A DNA stretch of 11,820 nucleotides, from the NCBI GenBank assembly GCA_035256085.1, contig DATEYP010000081.1, positions 1 through 11,820 of the forward strand. The letters run 5' to 3'. A program made the position numbers and the translations under genes. The DNA is from UBA6901 sp035256085. Its GTDB lineage: Bacteria > Pseudomonadota > Gammaproteobacteria > Acidiferrobacterales > UBA6901. Of this stretch, positions 1 to 8,483 are shown one piece after another; within the stretch, counting starts at the first letter, position 1; every line of letters starts with the position of its first letter. The notes under the pieces are model-generated. The model did not search any database. It saw only the letters and a program-made list of their open reading frames with translations, and had not been told where the DNA came from.

Positions 1-333
1 CGGGTGAATGAAACCGTGCGCCTGATTCCGTCTGGTGTGCGTGATCGCAGCAGCAGTCGCACCCTGCACATGCGCCCGGTGGATGCGTTATTGATCGCTC
101 CCACCCAGAACATCGGTGAAATCGCGATGCGTCACAAGCAGCATTTTCCGCGCAGCGTGCGCGTCATGCTGCGCGGCATGGGCGCGTGGAAACGCACCGG
201 TGGCGATCTGCTGAGCTACCTGTTGTTCGAGAAGCCGTATTGTCGTGAGCTGATCGAGCTCGGCTACCATGATGCCATGCAACGGCGCGCGGAAATCGAG
301 GTGTTTTTCCAGGAGCCCCTGATGCCGTTATAA
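1..333 (+). CDS. Patatin-like phospholipase, C-terminal fragment (5' end outside window)
   Basis: The frame is open from the first base of the window and ends at TAA 331-333, so only about 110 C-terminal residues are visible. The fragment matches the tail of bacterial patatin-like phospholipases: an LIAPTQNIGEIA stretch, then a helical region with RSVRVMLRGMG, then GGDLLSYLLFEKPYCRELIELGY followed by a short acidic end. In this family the catalytic Ser (GxSxG) and Asp lie in the N-terminal part, which is not in the window, so activity cannot be judged. The family consists of lipid acyl hydrolases. An apparent GTG start at position 4 is internal and is not the gene start. The family call is from recognition of the conserved C-terminal block; the specific substrate is unknown. 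Confidence 0.8.
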   Translation, partial: RVNETVRLIPSGVRDRSSSRTLHMRPVDALLIAPTQNIGEIAMRHKQHFPRSVRVMLRGMGAWKRTGGDLLSYLLFEKPYCRELIELGYHDAMQRRAEIEVFFQEPLMPL

Positions 334-443
334 TGGCCACGGTTCACTTGTCTGGGATCTTTACCGCATGTCGCCTTGCGTGCCTCCTCGCGCCGAACCG
401 GAGCCCGTCGGACTGTTCTCATTATTCCATTAGGGGCGCAATC

Positions 444-1403
444 ATGTGGCATCGCTTTCCGGTCGGAGCACGTGCCTGGCTCGGCATCGAGATAAATCCG
501 GTCAGTCACGCGGAGCGCGTGGTCTCTGCCATCGGCGGATTCCTCGGCATCCTGTTTATCCTGCTGGCGAGCTGGGCCGTACTCGGCGATCGCACCGCCG
601 CCGCGCTGATCGTGGCCTCGATGGGGGCGTCGGCGGTGCTGTTGTTCGGCGTGCCGCACGGACCGCTGTCCCAGCCGTGGGCGCTGATCGGCGGGCATAC
701 GGTATCGGCCATTGCCGGCGTCAGCTGCGCCATGCTGGTCCCGAACGAGTTCGTGGCCGCGGCGCTGGCCGTGGGTCTGGCCATCGGCCTGATGCATTAC
801 CTGCACTGCCTCCATCCGCCCGGCGGCGCCACGGCGATCACCGCCGTGATCGGCGGGCCGGCGGTACACGCGCTCGGCTTCCAGTATCTGTTCATGCCGG
901 TGCTGCTGAATGTCGCGATCATTCTCCTGACTGCGATCGGCGTGAATTGGTTCTTCACCTGGCGGCGCTACCCGGCCGGACTGACGCGCGTCCGGATGGC
1001 GGATGCCGAGACCGAGAACAAGCATCTGGCCGAGGGCAGCCTGTCACACAGCGACCTCGAGTACGCCATGCGCCAGATCAATTCCACGCTCGACATTACC
1101 GAGGACGACCTGGCGCGCATCTACCAGATCGCCGCCCAGCACTCGAAGAGCGCACGCATGGAACCGTGGCAGGTGCGGCTGCACCATTTCTACTGCAACG
1201 GCCGTTACGGCGACGACTGGCAGATCCGCCAGGTGGTGGACGAATCGCAACAGGTCAATCCGGACAAGGATCTGGTGATCTACAAGGTCCTGGCCGACAA
1301 GGGCCGGCGCAAGAGCGGCGTGAGCACACGCGCCGAATTTGCCCGCTGGGCGCGCTACGAAGTCTTCCAGGACGAGGCCTCCTGGCAGCCGCGGCGCCTC
1401 TGA
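444..1403 (+). CDS. HPP family integral membrane protein
   Basis: A 319-residue protein whose N-terminal half is an HPP domain. Predicted membrane segments lie near residues 27-47, 52-70, 82-100, 103-121 and 150-172. The family hallmark His-Pro-Pro is at 124-126, within LHPPGGATA, and MGASAVLLFGVPHGPLSQP upstream is also typical. HPP proteins are poorly characterised; a plant plastid member has been linked to nitrite transport, so a transport role is only a guess. Residues about 185-319 form a hydrophilic, mostly helical tail rather than the CBS pair found in some HPP proteins. I chose ATG 444 because AGGGG at 432-436 sits 7 nt upstream and the protein then begins just before the first membrane segment. 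An in-frame ATG at 333 would add 37 non-conserved-looking residues and overlap the patatin stop. The gene is convergent with the lipoprotein ending at 1414. Confidence 0.88.
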   Translation: MWHRFPVGARAWLGIEINPVSHAERVVSAIGGFLGILFILLASWAVLGDRTAAALIVASMGASAVLLFGVPHGPLSQPWALIGGHTVSAIAGVSCAMLVPNEFVAAALAVGLAIGLMHYLHCLHPPGGATAITAVIGGPAVHALGFQYLFMPVLLNVAIILLTAIGVNWFFTWRRYPAGLTRVRMADAETENKHLAEGSLSHSDLEYAMRQINSTLDITEDDLARIYQIAAQHSKSARMEPWQVRLHHFYCNGRYGDDWQIRQVVDESQQVNPDKDLVIYKVLADKGRRKSGVSTRAEFARWARYEVFQDEASWQPRRL

Positions 1404-1413
1404 TCGCCGGCCG

Positions 1414-2091
1414 CTACTTCCGCGCTTCGGCGGCGGAAAAGTCGCGCATCAGCTGACGCGCGCATTCATCGCGCGCCATGGCCAGCAGTTTGCGCAGTTT
1501 CGTGCCGCGCGTCAGTTCCGTTCCCGTCAGGCGCAGTTCGCGGTTACTGGCTGTGCTGCCGCCGACGCTGCAGCGTCCGGTCGACCAGAGTACCCGCCCG
1601 TCCTCGACACGCGCCAGGCGGCCGCGCGCGCTGAGCATCATCAAATAAATCCTGGTGTCCGCGGGCAGCGGGCTGAAGCTCCATTCCTCCACCCACAGTT
1701 CCAGAACCAGCCCGCGCCGGTATTGCTCCCGGTAAAGGCGCGCGTCGTTCGCGACCGGCCGAGGCAGATGGCGCGGTTCGACGTGCAGGTTGTTGAGCTT
1801 TTGCTTTTTGCCGAGCAGGCGGCTGAAGCCCTGGGCAATCACGGCCGCGGGATCGACGGCCGCGTGTTTGCGCACATCGAATGCGGCGGGCGGCGGATGC
1901 TTGCTGCCTTTCTTGATTCCCGGCAAGGGCGTTTCGTAGTGCAGCACCTGGATCGCCGGCTGGCTGGCGAGACTCGCGCGGTCGGCGTCCGCCAGGCGCA
2001 CGCCCTGGTTTGCGCAGGCAGAAACCAGCAGGCCGCACAGCATGGCGACGCATGCGCCAGCGCGCGCCGCCGGTGTGACAGTCGAATTCAT
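1414..2091 (-). CDS. Putative lipoprotein of unknown function
   Basis: A 225-residue protein with a lipoprotein signal: a hydrophobic stretch at about residues 11-25 and a lipobox LVSAC with the lipidated Cys at 26. It should therefore be exported and anchored in an envelope membrane. After the signal come a basic, proline-rich region and a probably beta-rich part (VLELWVEEWSFSPL, then TRIYLMMLSARGRLARVEDG and GRVLWSTGRCSVGG). The end is helical and charged (LAMARDECARQLMRDF). I do not recognise a family. The frame stays open upstream to 2418, but ATG 2089-2091 is the convincing start: it places the signal peptide at the N-terminus, is preceded by a purine-rich GGGAAGAAGG on the minus strand, and has a promoter-like TATACT about 45 nt upstream. 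The gene is transcribed divergently from the CMD-Rieske gene. Confidence 0.82.
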   Translation of the reverse strand: MNSTVTPAARAGACVAMLCGLLVSACANQGVRLADADRASLASQPAIQVLHYETPLPGIKKGSKHPPPAAFDVRKHAAVDPAAVIAQGFSRLLGKKQKLNNLHVEPRHLPRPVANDARLYREQYRRGLVLELWVEEWSFSPLPADTRIYLMMLSARGRLARVEDGRVLWSTGRCSVGGSTASNRELRLTGTELTRGTKLRKLLAMARDECARQLMRDFSAAEARK

Positions 2092-2134
2092 ACCTTCTTC
2101 CCGAAGAGTGCCGCGCCGAAAGGTGATAACCGGG

Positions 2135-2163
2135 AGTATAGGATGCACATACGCACGGACCAA
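2135..2163 (-). promoter_or_regulatory. Predicted sigma70-type promoter of the lipoprotein gene
   Basis: Reading the minus strand, TATACT (2140-2135) matches the -10 consensus at 5 of 6 bases. With a 17-nt spacer, TTGGTC (2163-2158) matches the TTG of the -35 box. Transcription would start near 2128, giving a leader of about 37 nt before ATG 2091. This is motif matching only. Confidence 0.5.
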
Positions 2164-2191
2164 GGCCGGATTTGGCGAGCAAGGCCGCGTG

Positions 2192-2220
2192 GTCCCATTC
2201 TGGCCACGATTGAGTAGAAT
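2192..2220 (+). promoter_or_regulatory. Predicted promoter of the CMD-Rieske gene, weak -35
   Basis: TAGAAT at 2215-2220 matches the -10 consensus at 5 of 6 bases. The hexamer 17 nt upstream (GTCCCA, 2192-2197) matches a -35 box at only 3 of 6. A start near 2227 would give a leader of about 57 nt. A weak -35 next to a perfect palindrome suggests dependence on, or control by, a DNA-binding protein. That is an inference. Confidence 0.4.
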
Positions 2221-2226
2221 CGTGGC
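2203..2226. promoter_or_regulatory. Operator-like perfect inverted repeat over the -10 box
   Basis: The arms are GCCACGATT (2203-2211) and AATCGTGGC (2218-2226). They are perfect 9-bp complements separated by 6 nt, and the right arm shares bases 2218-2220 with the TAGAAT -10 box. This geometry is typical of a binding site for a dimeric regulator acting as repressor on the rightward gene. It could equally form a small hairpin. No regulator gene is in the window. Confidence 0.5.
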
Positions 2227-2231
2227 ACAGC

Positions 2232-2256
2232 AACGGCCAGTCAGGGCGTGGCCGTT
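2232..2256. repeat. Second perfect inverted repeat in the CMD-Rieske leader
   Basis: The arms AACGGCCA (2232-2239) and TGGCCGTT (2249-2256) are exact 8-bp complements around a 9-nt loop. The repeat begins only 5 nt after the operator-like repeat and ends 14 nt before the GAGGAG ribosome-binding site. In RNA it would make a stable hairpin close to the predicted 5' end. It may stabilise the transcript or be a second protein site. Function is not determinable from the sequence. Confidence 0.45.
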
Positions 2257-2283
2257 CCATCCCACATTTTCGAGGAGTGCAGC

Positions 2284-2910
2284 ATGAGTGATGCATTGGA
2301 TTACCTGGTCAAGGCGCGCCCGGATGCGCTGGCCCCGTACCTCAAGTTCATGAAGGAGGCCGGCAAGCACCTCGACCCGAAGACGCGTGACCTGATCTCG
2401 GTAATCACCAAGGTGCATGCCCAGACCGAGCGCGGCCTGCGCCAGTACCTGATGCGTGCCCTGCGCAACGGCTGTTCACCGCGCGAGGTCATCGACGCCC
2501 TGCTCATGGCCTTCCCGGCGCTCGGGTTGGCCAAGATCGTGTGGGCGGCGGACGTGATCCTGGCCATGGACCTGCCCGAGTTCCGCATCGAGAACCTCGA
2601 TGCCCGGCCCGAGTGGCACGATCTGCTGGCCGCGGATGACGCCAGGAACGACGAGGTCACCTATGTCGATTGCAGTGGCCGCAGCCTGTTCGTCTACCGC
2701 AACGGAACCGACTACCGCGTGTACGACAGCCGCTGCCCGCACCAGGTCACCAACATCCCGCATCTCGCACTGGAGGGAAAACGCCTCACCTGCCCGAAGC
2801 ACCAGTGGGCGTTCGACGTCACCACCGGCCAGTGCGTGGACAAGGGCAACCGCCCGCTGCGCGAGTTCAAGGCCAAGGTCGAGAGCGGCCGGCTGCTGGC
2901 CTTCTGGTGA
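2284..2910 (+). CDS. Fusion of carboxymuconolactone decarboxylase/AhpD-like domain and Rieske [2Fe-2S] domain
   Basis: A 208-residue soluble protein of two domains. Residues about 13-95 resemble the CMD/AhpD fold (HLDPKTRDLISVITKVHA, then LMRALRNGCSPREVIDALLMAF). Where redox-active members carry CxxC and a following His, this one reads TERG at about 48-51 and then Tyr55, so AhpD-type peroxidase chemistry is unlikely. Residues about 107-208 form a Rieske ferredoxin-type domain with cluster ligands C151/H153 (CPH) and C170/H173 (CPKH), followed by the usual W-x-F-D-x-x-T-G-x-C. The Rieske part is probably a one-electron carrier, and the CMD part may provide oligomerisation or substrate binding. 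ATG 2284 is supported by GAGGAG at 2272-2277. The downstream YceK-like gene starts 4 nt after the stop, suggesting co-transcription. Partner and pathway are unknown. Confidence 0.88.
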   Translation: MSDALDYLVKARPDALAPYLKFMKEAGKHLDPKTRDLISVITKVHAQTERGLRQYLMRALRNGCSPREVIDALLMAFPALGLAKIVWAADVILAMDLPEFRIENLDARPEWHDLLAADDARNDEVTYVDCSGRSLFVYRNGTDYRVYDSRCPHQVTNIPHLALEGKRLTCPKHQWAFDVTTGQCVDKGNRPLREFKAKVESGRLLAFW

Positions 2911-2914
2911 TCGC

Positions 2915-3220
2915 ATGCCGGGCGCGCGCCGCATCCGGTTTGTCCGTCTGGTGGCGGGCATCGCGTGTGGCGCCGTGCTTGCCGGCTGCGCCTCAGTGCG
3001 AACGCTCAGCGATTACCGAACTGGCGACCCGGTGTTCATGAGCGGCACACGCTTTGATGTGGCGGTGATCCGCCAGGATGCGGTGGCCCTCAAGCAGTTC
3101 CGCTCCCGGCCGCCGGCCTGGCCGTGGATCGATCTGCCGTTCAGCTTCACCGCCGATCTGTTTTTCTGGTTATTGCCTCGAACGGCGAATCCTGCGCCAG
3201 ACGCACCGGACCGCAATTAG
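2915..3220 (+). CDS. YceK/YidQ-type small lipoprotein
   Basis: A 101-residue protein with a basic start, a hydrophobic stretch at about residues 9-23 and the lipobox LAGC (Cys25). It is probably an envelope lipoprotein. The mature part has the features I associate with the YceK (DUF1375) family: an aromatic/Gly segment FMSGTRFD at 41-48 followed by WPWIDLPFSFTADLFFWLLP at about 69-88, with the DLPFS core. The function of this family is not established. ATG 2915 lies 4 nt after the CMD-Rieske stop with only a poor ribosome-binding site (TGGTGA), so translational coupling to that gene is likely. An upstream in-frame extension lies entirely within the Rieske coding region and was not used. Confidence 0.75.
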   Translation: MPGARRIRFVRLVAGIACGAVLAGCASVRTLSDYRTGDPVFMSGTRFDVAVIRQDAVALKQFRSRPPAWPWIDLPFSFTADLFFWLLPRTANPAPDAPDRN

Positions 3221-3245
3221 CCGTCCCGCCGTTCCCACGGGCTCG

Positions 3246-4370
3246 TCACAGCATCCGCCGGAAACGCCATACCGCGAACGCGAACAGGCCGCTGCCGAGC
3301 ACCAGGATGCCGAGTATGTCCTGCCACACGTAGGCCAGGCCGTTGCCCTTGAACAGCACCTGAAAGCCGAGATCGATGTAATAGCGCATCGGCGACAGCA
3401 GGCTCAGGTACTGCATCCACGGCATCATGCTCTCCGGCGGCGACATCGCCCCGGACAGGAACATCATTGGCCACAGGGTCAGGAACATCAGCATCATCGC
3501 CTGCGGCAGGTTGCGGGCAATCACAGCCAGCGTCAGCCCGAGGCTGGCGATCGAAAATACATAGAGGATGGTGACGACATAGAACAGCAGAATGCTGCCA
3601 CGCAGCGGCGTGCCATGCACACCGTGCACAATTGCATACAGCGACAGCGGCGACAGCAGCAGCACCACAATCACGGTCGGAATGATTTTGGCGGCGAACA
3701 GTTCGGCCGGCCGCAGCGGGCTGACCAGCAGCTGTTCGAGCGTGCCGTGCTCCTTCTCGCGCACCAGCGCCGCGGCCGTCAGCAGCAGCGAGGTCATGGT
3801 GATCATATTGAACAGCTCAAACAGGCTGGAAAACCAGGCAACATTAATACTTGGATTGAACTCGATCCGCACGCGTGCGTCGACCTGCGGCAGGTTGGCA
3901 AGTTGGTCGGCGCTTGAGCCGATGCGCCGCTCCAGCAGCTCGATGCCGTACTGGCCGGCGATTTGGGCGATGTAGGCGGCGGCCAGAATGGCCATCTGCG
4001 CCTGGGTGCCGTCCGAGATCACCTGGAAGCGGCCGCGGCTCTCCTGCACCTCGCGCGCGAAGCCCGGCGGAATAATCACCGCCAGGCTGGCGCGCGCCGC
4101 GTCCAGGGTTTCCACCACCTCGCGGTCGCTGTGCACCATGCGCACGATCTTGAAATACGGCGCGCGCAGCCGCGACACCAGTTCGCGGCTCTCGTTGCTG
4201 TGCGACAGGTCCAGCACCACCACCGGATAATTGTTGAGGTCTACGGCCCCGGCATGGCCGGAAAGATAGACGGCGCCGAAAAAGCCCCACAGCAGGATCA
4301 GCACAATCGGCCAGTCCGCGCCCAGCTGGCGGAATTCCTTGAGCAGCATGGCGAGCAGGCGTCCGTGCAT
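3246..4370 (-). CDS. ABC-2 type transporter permease (YbhR/YhhJ-like)
   Basis: A 374-residue membrane subunit of an ABC exporter. It has the classical ABC-2 arrangement: one N-terminal membrane helix (about 22-37), a large extracytoplasmic domain (about 40-175), then membrane helices in about 180-202, 226-248, 258-284, 288-308 and 350-368. The conserved cytoplasmic coupling segment VREKEHGTLEQLLVSPLRP starts at 203, and FLSGAMSPPESMP-type and SPMRYYIDL motifs precede the last helix. It should pair with the permease encoded just upstream to form the pore powered by the double ATPase. Its ATG (4370-4368) overlaps the upstream TGA by one base (TGATG), indicating translational coupling. It is the last gene of the operon and converges with the YceK-like gene, 25 bp away. 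Confidence 0.92.
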   Translation of the reverse strand: MHGRLLAMLLKEFRQLGADWPIVLILLWGFFGAVYLSGHAGAVDLNNYPVVVLDLSHSNESRELVSRLRAPYFKIVRMVHSDREVVETLDAARASLAVIIPPGFAREVQESRGRFQVISDGTQAQMAILAAAYIAQIAGQYGIELLERRIGSSADQLANLPQVDARVRIEFNPSINVAWFSSLFELFNMITMTSLLLTAAALVREKEHGTLEQLLVSPLRPAELFAAKIIPTVIVVLLLSPLSLYAIVHGVHGTPLRGSILLFYVVTILYVFSIASLGLTLAVIARNLPQAMMLMFLTLWPMMFLSGAMSPPESMMPWMQYLSLLSPMRYYIDLGFQVLFKGNGLAYVWQDILGILVLGSGLFAFAVWRFRRML

Positions 4371-5495
4371 CAGCCGATCCGCTTCTTCAGGAACAGCCAG
4401 GCAAGGGAATAGAGCACCAGCGTGTACAGCGCGAGCGCGCCGAGCTGCGGCCAGTAGTAGCCGAAACCGAAGCCCTTGAGGTAGCTGCCGCGCACCACGG
4501 TCATGAAGTGCGTGGCCGGAATCAGCTGCGCGATGAACTGGCCGACCGCATCCATGGATGCCACCGGGGTGATGAAGCCCGAGTAGTTGAACGCCGTGGT
4601 CATGGTGACCATTAATGTCGTGAACATCGCTGCCAGCTGGCTGCGCATCAGGACCGAGATCAGCAGGCCGATACCGATGGTGCACACCGAATACAGCACC
4701 GCCCCGGCGGTCAGCACCAGGAAGCTGCCGGTAAAGCGCACCTCGAAGATCCAGCGGCTCACGGCGAAGATCATCAAATAGTCGAGCATCGCCACCGCCA
4801 GGTAGGGCAGCAACTTGCCGAGGATGATTTCCAGGCGCCCGGTCGGCGAGGCGTACAGGTTGAAGATGGTGCCGGTTTCCTTCTCGCGCACAATCAGCAA
4901 CGCGCCAAGCAGCGCCGGGAACAGCATCAGGATCAGTACCAGCAGGCCCGGCACCACCGCGTTCTTGCTCTCGAGCGTCGGGTTGTACCAGACCGACAGA
5001 TTGGCCTGCACCGGCAGCAGGCTGGAGGCGGCCAGGCCGCGGCGGGCGGCGAGATCGGTGAGCAGCTGCTGGTTGTACAGCGCGTTGATGGCGCTCACGT
5101 AGCCGGTGATGATGGCCGCGCGGTTCGGAAACGAGCCGTCCACGGTCACGCCGACCGCCACCGGCCGGCCGCGCGCCAGGTCGCGACCGAACTCCGGCGG
5201 CAGGTCGATGATCACGCGCGCCCGTCCGGTGCGCATCCATTCCTCGATCTCGGTGCGGCTGTCAAGCACGCCGACCAGGTCGAAGTACTCGGAGTGCACG
5301 AAGCGGTCGCGGTAATCGCGGCTCCACGGCGAGCCGTCGTGGTCGACGAATGCCACTGGCAGATGTTTGATGTCGAGGATCAGCCCGAAGCCGAACAGCA
5401 GGATCATGATCATCGGAATGACGAACGCCAGGCCGAGATAGATCGGATCGCGCAGCAACTCGCGCGTTTCCTTGATGGCAATCGCCGGCACCCGT

Positions 5496-5503
<8 letters not shown>
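4370..5503 (-). CDS. ABC-2 type transporter permease (YbhS-like)
   Basis: A 377-residue membrane subunit, the first of two homologous but diverged permeases. It has an N-terminal helix at about 22-43, an extracytoplasmic domain (about 45-180) and further helices at about 183-204, 228-248, 261-284, 288-312 and 352-372. The ABC-2 coupling loop VREKETGTIFNLYASPTGR starts at 205. The late SGFITPVASMDAVGQFIAQLIPATHF segment is typical of YbhS-type permeases. Its length equals that of E. coli YbhS as I remember it. The ATG at 5503-5501 overlaps the 3' end of the ATPase gene by 8 bp, so the two are translated together. Two different permeases in the operon imply a heterodimeric pore. The substrate cannot be read from the sequence. 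Confidence 0.92.
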
Positions 5504-7460
<1,957 letters not shown>

Positions 7461-7487
7461 AAGCCGGACCGGCGCGCCCGCGCGGGC

Positions 7488-8393
7488 CTATTTCTTTGAC
7501 TGTCCGAACAATTTGCGCTTGCCGGGCACCGGCGTGATCCAGTCCGGACCGTCTTCGAGCCGCACCACGGCATCGGCCGGCATGCCGGGCTTGAGCACGC
7601 CGCCGGGGTTTTCGTCGAGCGCCAGTTCCACGGCGAACACCAGTTTCACCCTTTCCTCGCGGGTCTCGACGTTCTTCGGCGTGAACTCGGCTTCGCTGGC
7701 GATCTTGCTGACGCGCGCCGGGAAGAACCGCTGCGGGAAGGCGTCCACGTGCACGCGCGCCGGCTGGTCGTGCACGATCTTGCCGATGTCCGGTTCGGGC
7801 ACGTAGATCTTCAGGTACAGCTGGCTGAGATCGACCATGCTGAACAGTGGAGTGCCGGGCTGCACCCATTCGCCGCGTTCGATAGTGCGCACCAGCACCG
7901 TGCCGGCGGTCGGTGCGCGCACCGTCATCTCGTCGAGGTAGCGCTGTTGCTCGGCCAGCGATGCGCGCGCCTCACGCAGCGCCGCGCTCTGCACGTCCGC
8001 TTCCAGGCGCGTGCGCTCCATCATCTGCTGGGTGATAAACCCGTCGGCGATCAACCTCTGGTTGCGCACCAGTTCGCGTTCGGCCTGGGCGAGGCTGGCC
8101 TCGGTGCGGCGCACGCGTGCCGCCAGCGAGTTGATACGCTCACGCAGCGCCGGATCGGCAAGCACCACCAGGGTCTCGCCGCGCTCGATGCTTCGGCCCT
8201 CGTCGGCCTTGATTTCCGCCACCCGCCCGGCGGAGCGGGCGCTGAGTGTGGTCAGCCGGCCTTCGATGCGGCCGCTGGCGATCAGGAACGCCGTATCCGG
8301 CGCGCGCGTCAGTCGCTGCCAGGCCAGCACGGCGGTCGCCGCCACGATGACCACAGCGATGATGGCCAGAATCCAGACACGTTTGTTGTTCAT
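7488..8393 (-). CDS. HlyD-family periplasmic adaptor (membrane fusion protein, YbhG-like)
   Basis: A 301-residue adaptor of the ABC exporter. It has an N-terminal membrane anchor (about 6-25), a first half of the biotinyl-lipoyl domain (about 44-80, with SAGRVAEIKADEGRSIERGE), and a coiled-coil hairpin (about 84-152, rich in Ala/Glu/Arg). The second lipoyl half follows (about 155-188, VRAPTAGTVLVRTIERGE), then a beta-barrel region ending near 280. It should bridge the inner-membrane permeases to the periplasm and perhaps an outer-membrane channel, though no TolC homologue is encoded here. I chose ATG 8391-8393 because it starts directly at the anchor. Extension to ATG 8453 would abut the hairpin and add a non-hydrophobic stretch. 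No strong ribosome-binding site precedes either. This is the first gene of the exporter operon. Confidence 0.9.
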   Translation of the reverse strand: MNNKRVWILAIIAVVIVAATAVLAWQRLTRAPDTAFLIASGRIEGRLTTLSARSAGRVAEIKADEGRSIERGETLVVLADPALRERINSLAARVRRTEASLAQAERELVRNQRLIADGFITQQMMERTRLEADVQSAALREARASLAEQQRYLDEMTVRAPTAGTVLVRTIERGEWVQPGTPLFSMVDLSQLYLKIYVPEPDIGKIVHDQPARVHVDAFPQRFFPARVSKIASEAEFTPKNVETREERVKLVFAVELALDENPGGVLKPGMPADAVVRLEDGPDWITPVPGKRKLFGQSKK

Positions 8394-8453
8394 GGGCTTT
8401 GTTGTCGGTGGTATGGCCGTGCCGGCAGACGTTGCAGGGTCAGAAGAGCACAT

Positions 8454-8482
8454 CCGCAAACCGGGCGTCAACCGGTTTGCGG
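8454..8482 (-). terminator. Perfect 11-bp hairpin after the SGNH hydrolase gene
   Basis: CCGCAAACCGG (8454-8464) and CCGGTTTGCGG (8472-8482) are exact complements around a 7-nt loop. The stem starts one base after the TCA stop of the hydrolase on the minus strand, where an intrinsic terminator would be. No U-rich tract follows in that direction (ATGTGCTCTTCTG), so it may be an imperfect terminator, an attenuator or an mRNA 3'-end stabiliser. It separates the hydrolase from the exporter operon. Confidence 0.5.
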
Positions 8483-8483
8483 T

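Noticed and set aside
333..443. In-frame ATG at 333 as start of the HPP gene
   Set aside because: The added 37 residues are Cys/Arg/Ser-rich and unlike the family. ATG 444 has AGGGG at a good spacing.
264..1025. Minus-strand open frame of about 250 codons opposite the HPP gene
   Set aside because: The composition is Arg/His/Gln/Gly-rich and featureless, and the plus strand has a recognisable HPP domain with a ribosome-binding site.
2092..2418. Upstream extension of the lipoprotein gene to 2418
   Set aside because: It would cross the divergent promoter region and overlap the CMD-Rieske coding sequence, and it would bury the lipoprotein signal peptide inside the protein.
3221..3245. Bidirectional terminator between the converging YceK-like and permease genes
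   Set aside because: Only short, bulged complementarity (AGCC...GGCT) is present, with no T-run; not convincing.
4371..5240. Extension of the second permease frame upstream to 5240
   Set aside because: The extra 290 codons lie inside the first permease gene and translate to Arg/Gly/Ala-rich nonsense. The TGATG overlap at 4368-4372 gives a better start.
7476..7487. 12-nt palindrome GCCCGCGCGGGC between HlyD stop and ATPase start
   Set aside because: It is a short, pure G+C palindrome in GC-rich DNA and could form only a 4-bp stem. It is too weak to call a site.
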